Counted from the first letter of the stretch, positions 16,437 through 25,019 are shown. The stretch: 64,000 nucleotides of DNA from Halomonas piscis (GCF_031886125.1 NZ_CP119391.1:434001-498000), one strand, 5' to 3'. Numbers and translations: made by a program. Notes: generated from the sequence alone by a model not told the origin.

Positions 16437-17846
16437 TCAGCCCAGCGCCTTGAAGGCGGCAAGCGCTCGCTGGCGGGCGGCTTTGTGCTCGACGATGGGC
16501 CTGGGATAGCCGAGCCTGCCGCGCTCGGCAGCGGGCGGGTTGTGGCGCGCCCGGGGGGGAAGCGGGGCTAGCTCGGGGACCCAGTGGGCGATGAACTCGG
16601 CGTCCGGGTCGAAGCGGGTGGACTGGGTGGTGGGGTTGAAGAGGCGAAAGTAGGGCACGGCGTCGGTGCCGGTGGAGGCCGCCCACTGCCAGCCGCCGTT
16701 GTTGGCGGCGAACTCGCCGTCGACCAGGTGGCGCAGAAAGAACGCCTCGCCGCGTCGCCAGTCGATGAGCAGATGCTTGGCCAGAAACATCGCCGTGACC
16801 ATGCGCAGGCGGTTGTGCATCCAGCCGGTAGCAACCAGCTGGCGCATGCCGGCGTCCACCAGCGGGTAGCCGGTACGGCCTTCGCACCAGGCGGCGAAGC
16901 CTTCATCGTCGTCGCGCCACTCAAGGGCCAGAGTGCCTTGTTTGAACGGCTGATAGCGGCACACCCGGGGAAAGCCCGCCGCCACGTGCTGATAGAACTC
17001 GCGCCAGACCAGCTCGTTGACCCAGGCGGCAAGCCCGGCGTCGCCTTCGTTGAGCTGGCCGTCGTTTTCCGCCATGACGGCGTTCAGGCACTGGCGGTAC
17101 GAGATCATCCCCAGCGCCAGATAGGGCGAGAGTTCGCTGGTGCCGTGCACGCCGGGAAAATCCCGCTGCTCAAGGTAGTGCCGGCTGCGATAGCGCAGAA
17201 AGTGGCCCAGGCGGTCGGCGGCGGCTTCCCCGGCGGGCCACTGGTGGCCGACAATGGCCTCGTCGGCCAGCGCGGCGTCCAGCGCCGGCAGCGGCTCGCT
17301 GGGGATGCCGGGCAGCGTCTGGGCGGGCGGTGCGTCGGCAAGTGCCAGGCGCTCGGCGGTGATATGGCGGTGCCATGCCTTGGCAAAGGGGGTGAAGACG
17401 CCGTAGTAGTCGCCCTTGCCGGTAAGCAGCTCACCCGGGGCAAAGGCCACGGCGTCGTGGTGGCCGTGGGAGCCAAGCCCCGCGGCGCTGAAGGCGGCCT
17501 GGACGGCGGCATCCCGGCGACGCTCGTTGAGCGGGTACTCGCGGTTGAAATGCAGCGTCTCGGCGTGGTGCTCACGGGCAAGCGCAAGCAGCGTCCGCGG
17601 GGCAGCGTCAAAATCGGCTATGCCGCGCTGGAGCAGAGGGATATTCAGTTCGCCGAGCGCCTCGGCGAGTGCGGCCACGCCGCGTCGCCAGAAATCGATC
17701 TTGTTGGCGCCGTGGCCGTGGGCCTGCCACTGGGCCGGGCTGTGCAGAAACACGGCAAGCACCGGCCCTCTGGCCGCCGCGGCGGCCAGGGCGCGGTTGT
17801 CGTTGAGGCGTAAATCGCTGCGGAACCAAACCAGCTGCAGAGCCAT
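16437..17846 (-). CDS. phrB: Class I deoxyribodipyrimidine photolyase
   Basis: The protein has 469 residues. It has an N-terminal antenna-binding Rossmann domain (LVWFRSDLRLNDNRAL, ANKIDFW) and a C-terminal FAD domain with GTSELSPYLALGMISYRQC, VWREFYQHV, GRTGYPLVDAGMRQL, WMHNRLRMVTAMFLAKHLLIDW and NNGGWQWAASTGTDAVPYFR. The Trp electron-transfer chain positions appear present. It repairs cyclobutane pyrimidine dimers using blue light. It lies 41 nt downstream of the MerR regulator, so it is very likely in the same transcript. Confidence 0.96.
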   Translation of the reverse strand: MALQLVWFRSDLRLNDNRALAAAAARGPVLAVFLHSPAQWQAHGHGANKIDFWRRGVAALAEALGELNIPLLQRGIADFDAAPRTLLALAREHHAETLHFNREYPLNERRRDAAVQAAFSAAGLGSHGHHDAVAFAPGELLTGKGDYYGVFTPFAKAWHRHITAERLALADAPPAQTLPGIPSEPLPALDAALADEAIVGHQWPAGEAAADRLGHFLRYRSRHYLEQRDFPGVHGTSELSPYLALGMISYRQCLNAVMAENDGQLNEGDAGLAAWVNELVWREFYQHVAAGFPRVCRYQPFKQGTLALEWRDDDEGFAAWCEGRTGYPLVDAGMRQLVATGWMHNRLRMVTAMFLAKHLLIDWRRGEAFFLRHLVDGEFAANNGGWQWAASTGTDAVPYFRLFNPTTQSTRFDPDAEFIAHWVPELAPLPPRARHNPPAAERGRLGYPRPIVEHKAARQRALAAFKALG

Positions 17847-17887
17847 GTCAACCTCCGGGGGATTATGTGAGCGCAGAGCTGACGGGT

Positions 17888-18784
17888 TTATAACACCCCG
17901 GATTCGCGCAGCAGCGGGCGCAGCTTTGCCACGGCTCGGGGCAGGTCGTCCCCCAGCTGGTGGATACGCTCGTCATGGGGTTCCTCGGGAGCCGGCCCGC
18001 ACAGGCCCACCGGCACGTTCGGCGAGGCGCTATCCGGCAGCGTCAGGGCAGCGGCGGGGAGGCGGCCGCCGGCAAACAGCACCATGGAGGCGTGCAGCCG
18101 CGATACCGCGCGGGGCAGGGCGTCCAGCGGCAGCCCCTGGTCGAACAGCTGCACGCGATAGCCCTGTTCGCTGGCCAGCAGCGCGGCCAGCAGCACCCAC
18201 AGCGGCCCGGGCTCACCCGGGCGCGGCGTGAGCAGCACCAGCGGCCCCCGGGTGGCCTGGTTGGCGTAGTGCAGGCGGATGCCGACCTGGCTGCGCAGCA
18301 GGGCTTCGAACGCGCGGCGGGCGGCGGCGTCCGGCGCCTCCTGCCAGCGCGCCTCGAGCGCGTTGATCACCGGCTGCCAGAGCTCGCTGATCGCGGTGCC
18401 CAGCGGGTAGAGCGCCAGGCTCTGGTGGTAGAGGATCTCCAGCCGCTGGGTGTTCAGCGCCTCGACCAGAGTGATCAGCTGCCGGCGCTGGCTGTCCCAG
18501 TCGTCGCTGGTGGGGGCGGGCGTTTCCACGGCTTCCGGCTGGTTGATCAGATCGGCCACTTGGCTGACCGGCACGCCGCGATTGAGCCACTGCAGAATGC
18601 GCTCGATGCGGGTGATATCGTCCTGGGCGTAGAGGCGGTGACCCTTGGGCGTGCGCTGGGGCCGGATCAGGCCGTAGCGGCGCTCCCAGGCGCGCAGGGT
18701 GACCGAGTTCACCCCCGTCAGCCGAGAGACCTCCCGGATGGGGTACAGCGGAGTATCGGGTGGATGGGTCGCCTGATTGCTCAT
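17888..18784 (-). CDS. MerR-family regulator, LitR/CarH-like with degenerate cobalamin domain
   Basis: The protein has 298 residues. The N-terminal MerR winged HTH (about 14-82: YPIREVSRLTGVNSVTLRAWERRYGL, PKGHRLY) is followed by a helical B12-binding-2-like domain (about 95-175, with ALEARW at 142-147) and a Rossmann-like domain (about 181-295). In CarH/LitR photoreceptors the second motif is GExHxxG with the lower axial His. Here it is GEPGPLW (190-196), so that His is a Gly, and the EEH motif after the Trp is also missing. It should bind DNA but probably not cobalamin. It heads the photolyase/lipid operon. Confidence 0.82.
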   Translation of the reverse strand: MSNQATHPPDTPLYPIREVSRLTGVNSVTLRAWERRYGLIRPQRTPKGHRLYAQDDITRIERILQWLNRGVPVSQVADLINQPEAVETPAPTSDDWDSQRRQLITLVEALNTQRLEILYHQSLALYPLGTAISELWQPVINALEARWQEAPDAAARRAFEALLRSQVGIRLHYANQATRGPLVLLTPRPGEPGPLWVLLAALLASEQGYRVQLFDQGLPLDALPRAVSRLHASMVLFAGGRLPAAALTLPDSASPNVPVGLCGPAPEEPHDERIHQLGDDLPRAVAKLRPLLRESGVL

Positions 18785-18862
18785 GGCCGCCTGTGCCTCT
18801 TGGATGCCTGGGTGATGGTGCTGCCGGCGTCTGCCGCGGCACGCGCCGTTTCTTCGGCGTGT

Positions 18863-18891
18863 CTTATACACGCTGTCGTTGTACAACTTTT
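18863..18891 (-). promoter_or_regulatory. Regulator-operon promoter with TTGTACAA in the spacer
   Basis: On the minus strand, TATAAG (complement of 18863-18868) is preceded by TG (TGTATAAG) and could be the -10; no good -35 is found at 17 nt. The palindrome TTGTACAA (18879-18886) lies between the -10 and -35 positions, where a MerR-type dimer would sit. Further TGTAC/TGTATA half-sites occur at 18955-18960 and 18991-18996. Inferred operator for autoregulation by the MerR protein. Confidence 0.45.
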
Positions 18892-19075
18892 GGGCCCCGA
18901 GCACAACCCGCAGGGGGTTGCCTGAGCGCGGCCGAGGCCGGCGTTGTTCGGACATTGTACCTCTAGCAGCCGAGCTTTGCTGTCCCGCCGTGTATAACTT
19001 CTCGGCGCCTGGCGGCGCGCGTTCTCATCCGCGCCGTGCGCGGCGGAAAAGAATAAAAAGCATGGACAGGTTAGC

Positions 19076-19099
19076 TATACTGTACATATTTAGTACAGT
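19076..19099 (+). promoter_or_regulatory. Promoter and perfect palindrome before the TIGR01777 gene
   Basis: ACTGTAC (19079-19085) and GTACAGT (19093-19099) form a perfect 7-bp inverted repeat with a 7-nt AT spacer. The left arm overlaps a -10-like TATACT (19076-19081). No good -35 lies 17 nt upstream. The TGTAC core matches the motif at the MerR promoter, so joint control with the photolyase operon is likely. A repressor here would block open-complex formation. Confidence 0.55.
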
Positions 19100-19192
19100 T
19101 GAAGGGGAGGCAAGCCAGGGCTATCGCAGCTGGAGAAACGGGCCCTTGGCGACGGTATCGAGCGATTTGTCGACTATAAAAAGGAGCCTGTC

Positions 19193-20122
19193 ATGCGTGT
19201 ATTGATAACGGGCGGTAGCGGTTTTGTCGGTCGGCGGCTGTGCGAAAGCCTGGCGCGCCAGGGATACGAGCTGCAGGTGGTATCGCGCTCGCCGGAAAAG
19301 GCCCGAGCGGTGCTTCCCGAGGGCTGCGACGTGCGCGAGAAGGCAACGGCCTTTGCCGACGCACCGCCGGAGGCGCTGGTCAACCTGGCGGGGGAATCCA
19401 TTGCCGCCAAGCGCTGGAGCGAGGCGCAGAAGCGCGAGATGGTCGATTCGCGCCTGCGCGCCACCGGCGATCTTCTGGCGCTGTGCGAGGCCCTGCGTGA
19501 GGCCGGCGAGGCGCTGCCCCGGGTGCTGGTGTCGGGCTCGGCCATGGGCTATTACGGTGCCCAGAAACAAAGCGGCGAGGGCGATACCGCGGTGACCGAA
19601 GAAACGCCGCCCAACGACGAGTTTGCCCACCGGCTGTGCGCACGCTGGGAGGCCGCCGCCGGCGATATCGAGGCGCTCGGGGTGCGCACGGCGATCGTGC
19701 GTATCGGGCTGGTGCTGGGTGAAGGCGGCGGCACCCTGGAGAAAATGCTGCCGCCGTTCAAGTTCGGGCTGGGCGGGCGCTTCGGCAGCGGCCGGCAGTT
19801 CATGCCCTGGATCCACCGCGACGATCTGGTCGAGGCCATTATCTTTCTGCTCGAGCATGACTCGGCCAGCGGCGCGTATAACGCCAGCGCTCCGCATCCG
19901 GTGACCAACGCCGAGTTTGCCCGGACGCTGGCGGGCACTCTCAACCGCCCGGCGGTGCTGCCGGTGCCGGCCTTTGTCCTCAAGGCAGGGCTTGGCGAGA
20001 TGTCGCGGCTTTTGCTCACCGGGGCGGACATGCGCCCGGAGCGTCTGCAGCAGGCGGGCTTTACCTTCCGCTATAAAACGCTGGATCGGGCGCTGGAGGC
20101 GATTCTCGCTCCCGAGCGTTAG
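19193..20122 (+). CDS. TIGR01777 family epimerase-like protein (YfcH/SDR39U1-like)
   Basis: The protein has 309 residues. Marks are the N-terminal MRVLITGGSGFVGRRLCESL (NAD(P)-binding GxxGxxG), LVNLAGESIAAKRWSEAQK, GSAMGYYGAQ, FAHRLCARWEAAA, and GGRFGSGRQFMPWIHRDDLV. A C-terminal DUF1731 segment ends with YKTLDRALEAIL. The start follows AAAAAGGAG. Enzymatic role is unsettled. Family members often sit near photolyase/MerR genes in Pseudomonas relatives, which fits the divergent arrangement here and the shared TGTAC operator. It converges on rapA with a 4-nt overlap of the stop codons. Confidence 0.9.
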   Translation: MRVLITGGSGFVGRRLCESLARQGYELQVVSRSPEKARAVLPEGCDVREKATAFADAPPEALVNLAGESIAAKRWSEAQKREMVDSRLRATGDLLALCEALREAGEALPRVLVSGSAMGYYGAQKQSGEGDTAVTEETPPNDEFAHRLCARWEAAAGDIEALGVRTAIVRIGLVLGEGGGTLEKMLPPFKFGLGGRFGSGRQFMPWIHRDDLVEAIIFLLEHDSASGAYNASAPHPVTNAEFARTLAGTLNRPAVLPVPAFVLKAGLGEMSRLLLTGADMRPERLQQAGFTFRYKTLDRALEAILAPER

Positions 20123-23076
20123 CCCTCGGCATCCACGGTGATGATCACCCGCACGGCGTCCAGGCGCAGGCGGGTGGCTTCGATGGCCTCGCTCAGCGCG
20201 GCGCGCTCGGCGGCCAGGGCGTCAAGCTCGGCGTCGCGCACGGCGGGGTTGTGCTCCGCGAGCGCCCGGAGGCGAGCGAGTTCGCCGCCCAGCTGTTCGC
20301 GCATGCGGGTCTCGGCGGCCTCCACAATGGTGGGAAGCTCGCGTTCGGCTTCGCTTTCGCCCTGTGTCAGCAGGCCGCGCAGCTTGTCGTGGTGGTTCTT
20401 GATCAAATCCCGGGCCAGCGCCTTGTTGACCTTCTGCAGGTTTTTACCCAGGCCGGTAAAGGAGATCTTGTCGGTAAGATTGGCGCCGGATTCGTCGAGC
20501 AGCACTCGCACCGCCGTGGGCGGCAGAAAACGATTCAGATGGAGGTGCCCGGGCGCCGGGCAGTGGGTGCGAAACACCAGCTCGGCCATCAGCCGCCCGC
20601 CGGGGATGGCGGCGTGGCCGAGCAGCGCCAGGGCGGTGTTGCCCATGGTGCCGTCGACGATGCGGCCCATCATCTCGCGCAGCAGCGGGTGCTCCCAGGA
20701 AAGCTGCTGGACGTCGTCCCGGGCAAGCGCCAGGTCGCGCCGGTAGGTGGCGGTAAAGCCGTCCTCGCCCTTGGCCAGCCCCGGCAGACCGTCGAGCATC
20801 TGGGGGCCGGGCTTGAGGTGCATCAGGCCGCTGCCCAGGTCCTTGCTGTCGACGCCGAAGATATCCAGCGCGCGGTCCACGTAGCGCGGCAGGGCGCGGT
20901 CGTCGTCGAGCTCGCGTACGGCCTCGATGATGCGCTCGGCGCGCTCCGGGCGGCAGGCGTTGAGCTCCAGCAGGCGGTTGCGCCCGGCGTCGCGCTCGGC
21001 CAGTTTGGCGGTGAACATGGCCCGGGTGTCACCGATGATGTCGTCGAGGGCCTCGTCGTCCAGCAGGGCATCGGCCAGCGTATCGCCGAAGGTCTCGAAC
21101 AGCTCGCTGCCCACGCCGTGAGGGGCGCTGAAGGCGTCCATGCCCTCGTCGTACCAGCGCATCAGCCGCGCGCCGGGGCTGTCCTCGAACAGCGGCACGT
21201 GAAGCTCGATGGCGTGGCGCTGGCCGATACGGTCGAGCCGGCCGATGCGCTGCTCCAGCTGATCCGGGTGCTGGGGCATGTCGAACATCACCAGGTGGCG
21301 GCAGAACTGGAAGTTGCGCCCTTCGGAGCCGATTTCCGAGCACACCAGCACCTGGCAGCCGTCTTCCTCGTCGGCGAAGGCCGCCGCGGCGCGGTCGCGT
21401 TCGAGCAGCGAAAGGTCCTCGTGAAATACCGGGGCGTGGTAGCCGCCCAGCACGCGCAGCGCTTCGGCCAGGCCCTCGGCGGTTTCCCGGTGATGGGCGA
21501 TGACCAGCACTTTCTCGCCGGCAAAGCCGTCTTCGCCGTCGTCGCTCAGACGCTCCAAAAGCCAGCTGACCCGCGGGTCGATGTGCCACCAGTCCTCGGC
21601 GTTGAGCGGGTCGCTTTCGAGCGCCCGATACATGGCGTCGGGGTAGATCAGCACGTCCGGGTGATCAAGCCCGGTTTCGATCAGCAGCTCGTCGAGGTAG
21701 TCCTCGTCCCGGGCGAGGCGGCGCAGCACCCGGCGGTAGGCCGACGGCAGCGCCAGGGTGGCGGTGTGCAGGCGGCGCTCGGGAAAGCCGCCGACGTGGC
21801 GCCGGCTGTTGCGAAACATCACCCGGCCGGTGCCGTGGCGGTCCAACAGCGCCTCGCGCAGCCGCGCCCGGGCGCTGTCCTGCTGCTCGGCGCCGGCTTC
21901 GGGGTTGGCAAGCACGGCCAGCAGCGCACGGCTTTCGTGATCGTCGATCACCACTTCGACTCGCGCTTTGGCGTCGTCGCTTTCGGCGACGCTGTCCAGC
22001 GCGTCGATGGCGGCGGCCACCTCGGCGTAGTGGCGTTCCTCTTCCCGGAAGCGCTCCAGGTCGTGATAGCGCTCGGGGTCGAGCAGACGCAGCCGGGCAA
22101 AGTGGCTGGCAACCCCCATCTGCTCCGGCGTGGCGGTGAGCAGCAAAAGCGCGTCGATGTCGGCAGCGAGCGACTCCACGCACTGATAGCCCGGGCCGCT
22201 GGCCTCCTCGCTCCAGTCCAGGTGGTGGGCCTCGTCGACGATCAGCAGATCAAAACGCGCGGCAAGCGCCTGGCGCTGGCGCGCCGGGTTGGCGAACAGC
22301 CAGTCCTGGCTGGCGAGAATGAGCTGGCCGCTGTCGAAAGGGTTGCCCTCGCCCATGCCTTCTTCCAGGGCGCTGCTCTGGCTTTCGTCGAGCAGGGTGA
22401 CGTCGAGGGCAAAGCGGCGCAGAAGCTCCACCAGCCACTGGTGGGTCAGGCTGTCGGGCACCAGGATCAGCGCGCGTTCGGCGCGGCCGGTGAGCAGCAG
22501 GCGGTGCAGGATCAGCCCCGCTTCGATGGTCTTGCCCAGCCCCACCTCGTCGGCCAGCAGCACCCGCGGGGCGTGGCGGCGGGCGACTTCGTCGGCGATG
22601 TAAAGCTGGTGGGGGATGAGATCGATGCGCGGGCCGGCAAAGCCCAGCGCCGGGTGCTTTTCGGTGCGCTGATAGTGGTGCAGGGTGCGAAAGCGCAGGT
22701 CGAACCAGTCGTTGCGGTCCACTTGGCCGGTGAGCACCCGGTCCCGGGCCTGATCGAACCGCATGGCATCGGCGAGCTTGGTTTCGGGCAGTTCGCAGGG
22801 CTCGCCGTTGGCGTCTGTGCCCTGATAGATGATCAGCCCCTGGCGTTCGCGGCTGGCGTCCACGGTCATCTGCCAGCCGTCGGCGGCGGTGATGCGATCG
22901 CCGGCGCCGAAGGCAACCCGGGTCAGCGGTGCCTGGCGGGTATTGTAGGTGCGGGTTTCCTGGCTTTCGCTGAACAGGATGGTCACGCTTCGGGCGTCGC
23001 AGTTGAGTACGGTGCCAAGCCCGAGCTCGGCTTCGCCGTCGCTGATCCAGCGCTGGCCGGGGGAGAAATCGCTCAT
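20119..23076 (-). CDS. rapA: RNA polymerase-associated ATPase RapA (HepA)
   Basis: This Swi2/Snf2 protein has 985 residues; the family is normally 950-970. N-terminal Tudor-like domains (FSPGQRWISDGEAELGLGTV, FGAGDRI) are followed by the ATPase core: LLADEVGLGKTIEAGLIL (motif I, about residue 175), VDEAHHLDW (motif II), LLTATPEQMG (motif III) and QRIGRLDRIGQ (motif VI), then the RapA C-terminal domain. It recycles RNA polymerase from stalled post-termination complexes. A 137-nt gap separates it from the TlpA-like gene. Confidence 0.97.
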   Translation of the reverse strand: MSDFSPGQRWISDGEAELGLGTVLNCDARSVTILFSESQETRTYNTRQAPLTRVAFGAGDRITAADGWQMTVDASRERQGLIIYQGTDANGEPCELPETKLADAMRFDQARDRVLTGQVDRNDWFDLRFRTLHHYQRTEKHPALGFAGPRIDLIPHQLYIADEVARRHAPRVLLADEVGLGKTIEAGLILHRLLLTGRAERALILVPDSLTHQWLVELLRRFALDVTLLDESQSSALEEGMGEGNPFDSGQLILASQDWLFANPARQRQALAARFDLLIVDEAHHLDWSEEASGPGYQCVESLAADIDALLLLTATPEQMGVASHFARLRLLDPERYHDLERFREEERHYAEVAAAIDALDSVAESDDAKARVEVVIDDHESRALLAVLANPEAGAEQQDSARARLREALLDRHGTGRVMFRNSRRHVGGFPERRLHTATLALPSAYRRVLRRLARDEDYLDELLIETGLDHPDVLIYPDAMYRALESDPLNAEDWWHIDPRVSWLLERLSDDGEDGFAGEKVLVIAHHRETAEGLAEALRVLGGYHAPVFHEDLSLLERDRAAAAFADEEDGCQVLVCSEIGSEGRNFQFCRHLVMFDMPQHPDQLEQRIGRLDRIGQRHAIELHVPLFEDSPGARLMRWYDEGMDAFSAPHGVGSELFETFGDTLADALLDDEALDDIIGDTRAMFTAKLAERDAGRNRLLELNACRPERAERIIEAVRELDDDRALPRYVDRALDIFGVDSKDLGSGLMHLKPGPQMLDGLPGLAKGEDGFTATYRRDLALARDDVQQLSWEHPLLREMMGRIVDGTMGNTALALLGHAAIPGGRLMAELVFRTHCPAPGHLHLNRFLPPTAVRVLLDESGANLTDKISFTGLGKNLQKVNKALARDLIKNHHDKLRGLLTQGESEAERELPTIVEAAETRMREQLGGELARLRALAEHNPAVRDAELDALAAERAALSEAIEATRLRLDAVRVIITVDAEG

Positions 23077-23213
23077 GGTGCCTCGGAGGATGCGGTCAAT
23101 CGGGACAAACGCCGTCGGTGGGGAAGGCGCCGGCGTCTCAAGGGCGAGGGATTCTAACGCAAAGCGCAGACGGGATTAAGATGCCGTGCGGCTTGCGCCC
23201 TGGGGCGTATCGG

Positions 23214-23867
23214 TCAGCGGCCGAGCCAGGCGGCCAGAGTGGCCCGGTCGAGCTCGCCGAGGTGGCGTTTGACCACCTCGCCGCGGGCGTCGAGCAGCAG
23301 AGTCAGCGGCAGCCGCGTGGCGCCAACGGCGGCCATCAGCCGCTGCTGGGGGTCGCGCAGGGCGATAGCGAAGGCAAGCGCCGGAGAGCCAGGTTCCGGG
23401 TTGTCCAGATAGCGCACGGCGGGAAGCAGGTCTTCTCCCTGGTTGACGCTGGCTACGCGCACGTCGCCATGCCCGCTGAGCTCGGCCAGCCGCGCCATGT
23501 CCCGGCGGCAGGGCGGACAGTCAGTGGCCCAGAGGTGGACGAGGATCGGCGTGTTGCGCTTGTGGCCGGCGATCCGAGGCAGTTCGGCAAGCGCTACGGC
23601 GTTGCCGTCGAGGTCTTCCAGGGTGATATCGGGTAGCCTCGCCGGGCCGGAAAGGGTGGCGGGCAGCAGCAGGGGGGCAAGCGTCAGGCCCAGCCCGCCG
23701 GCGCTCAGTATCAGCAGTGCCGCGCGCAAAGGCCCCTGCCACCGACCGTTACTCGTCGCGTGTCTCAGCGCATAGCCCAGCCCGCCTGCCAGCAGCGCCA
23801 GGGCGGCAGCAAGCGCGTAGAGGCGCGGCAACGGCATCAGCAGTGGTCCCAGGGCAGCGGCGTTCAT
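23214..23867 (-). CDS. TlpA-like membrane-anchored thioredoxin
   Basis: The protein has 217 residues. There are two N-terminal hydrophobic segments (about 16-35 and 48-70), then a thioredoxin-like domain with LVHLWATDCPPCRRDM (redox CPPC near residues 117-120) and a cis-Pro region TRLPLTLLLDARGEVVKRHLG. It would reduce or oxidise periplasmic disulfides. The ATG at 23865-23867 lacks a clear ribosome binding site; MPLPRL, ten codons later, has a weak GGGA and is an alternative start. The IscB element lies immediately upstream and has probably replaced or separated its original promoter. Confidence 0.75.
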   Translation of the reverse strand: MNAAALGPLLMPLPRLYALAAALALLAGGLGYALRHATSNGRWQGPLRAALLILSAGGLGLTLAPLLLPATLSGPARLPDITLEDLDGNAVALAELPRIAGHKRNTPILVHLWATDCPPCRRDMARLAELSGHGDVRVASVNQGEDLLPAVRYLDNPEPGSPALAFAIALRDPQQRLMAAVGATRLPLTLLLDARGEVVKRHLGELDRATLAAWLGR

Positions 23868-23886
23868 CAGATTTTGCGCGGGATAC

Positions 23887-23934
23887 CCGGTACTTTCAGT
23901 GCCGGGAGGGATAGCGCGTCGCCCACAGGGCGAC
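23887..23934 (-). repeat. Two hairpins at the 3' end of the IscB element
   Basis: GTCGCCC ACA GGGCGAC (23918-23934) is a perfect 7-bp hairpin lying 4 nt beyond the iscB stop. CCGGTAC TTTCA GTGCCGG (23887-23905) is a second, with one wobble pair. Subterminal hairpins of this kind are typical recognition structures at IS200/IS605 ends; they could also act as a 3' transcript stabiliser. Confidence 0.6.
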
Positions 23935-23937
23935 CTG

Positions 23938-25017
23938 TTACGCCACCGTCTGCCCCGCTCCTCCCTTTGGTTGAATGGATGAGGTGAGGCGGTAGCCGTA
24001 GCCATCACCGCGTTGGATCAGCAAGCAGTGCTTGTGCGAGATGCCTTGCACCGCCCCCTGCTCGGTCTGAATGTTGAAGCGGCCGGTTTTACGCACAGCG
24101 ACACGGCCCGTATGGATGCCGGCCTTCTTGCCGGTGGGCACGATGGCTTTCACCATGTCGCCGGTCTGAAAACCGTGTACCTGCTTCTGCCGCATCAGAT
24201 AGCCACGCGGGAAACCGTGCCGGGTCAATCGGGTGCGTTGATAGCTGCCGCGTCCGGTGGCCTTGATCGTCAGCGTCGGCACCTGCCAATGGTGCAGGGC
24301 GTCCATTGGGCCGACGCAGGCGGCGTCGAGGGCATGGGTCTTGGGAATGCCGAGGCGCTGGCGGTTGTACTTGGTGCGCCCGCCGCTACCTGCTGTCACC
24401 GGCAGACCGGTGGCCTTGAGAGCACCGAACAGCACCCAACGGGTCGCGTTGACGGCGCTGGCATCCCGCAACGGGCGCTTGAGCTCACGTTGCACGCGCT
24501 CCTGTCGAGCATCCGCCGACAGGTTGTTAGCCTTGAGTCGCTTCTTGAGCCCCTTGTCGGTGGTGAAGAAAGTGTCCAGCGTGCCGTTGCCCTTGCCCTG
24601 GTTGCAGGCGTGGCAGGCCAGCGTCAGGTTACTGACGCGGTGCGAGCCACCGTGAGCACGAGGTACCACATTGTTGAAGCGTGGCGCCCGGTAGCGCAGG
24701 TTCTGACGGCGACGAAAGGCTCGGCGCTGCTCCAGCGCCTTGCGAATCTGAAAGCCACGATGGACAAGCTCGATCAGGCACAGCAGGTGACGATCCTCGG
24801 CATCCTCGCGCACTAACGCCAGCCCGGTGGTCTTGCTGCCGGGGTCGATGCCGAGTCGCAGCGGCTGGGTGTCACCCTCCACCCGATCCTTGAGCCGGAT
24901 CGTGAACGGATAGCGCTTATGCACCACAGCGCGACCGCGTTCCCGCAACAACCGGGCGCGCTTCTCGCTGCACGGCATCAGGGGCCGTTTCTGTTTGTCC
25001 AATACGAAAACCGCCAT
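23938..25017 (-). CDS. iscB: IscB, internally deleted (probably nuclease-dead)
   Basis: The protein has 359 residues; gammaproteobacterial IscB of this type is about 430-450. Present in order: PLMP domain (MAVFVLDKQKRPLMP at the start), RuvC-I (LRLGIDPGSKTTG, Asp58), an Arg-rich bridge helix (about 98-110), the second half of an HNH (GGSHRVSNLTLACHACNQGKGN), RuvC-III (KTHALDAACVG, His228 and Asp231) and the C-terminal target-interaction domain (RGYLMRQKQVHGFQTGDMV). Missing between FNN (114-116) and VVPRAHGG is about 90 residues carrying the RuvC-II Glu and the HNH catalytic His. The frame is open throughout. DNA cleavage is therefore unlikely, while omega-RNA binding may persist. Confidence 0.85.
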   Translation of the reverse strand: MAVFVLDKQKRPLMPCSEKRARLLRERGRAVVHKRYPFTIRLKDRVEGDTQPLRLGIDPGSKTTGLALVREDAEDRHLLCLIELVHRGFQIRKALEQRRAFRRRQNLRYRAPRFNNVVPRAHGGSHRVSNLTLACHACNQGKGNGTLDTFFTTDKGLKKRLKANNLSADARQERVQRELKRPLRDASAVNATRWVLFGALKATGLPVTAGSGGRTKYNRQRLGIPKTHALDAACVGPMDALHHWQVPTLTIKATGRGSYQRTRLTRHGFPRGYLMRQKQVHGFQTGDMVKAIVPTGKKAGIHTGRVAVRKTGRFNIQTEQGAVQGISHKHCLLIQRGDGYGYRLTSSIQPKGGAGQTVA

Positions 25018-25019
25018 GC

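Noticed and set aside
16275..16571. Possible small gene between the NTF2-like gene and photolyase
   Set aside because: The sequence is an intergenic inverted repeat; the translation is the usual artefact of that repeat family.
20251..23157. About 970-codon open frame antisense to rapA
   Set aside because: rapA has all helicase motifs; the antisense frame is low-complexity and unrecognisable.
24013..24816. Open frame antisense to iscB
   Set aside because: Fully covered by iscB, whose domain motifs are clear; no ribosome site.
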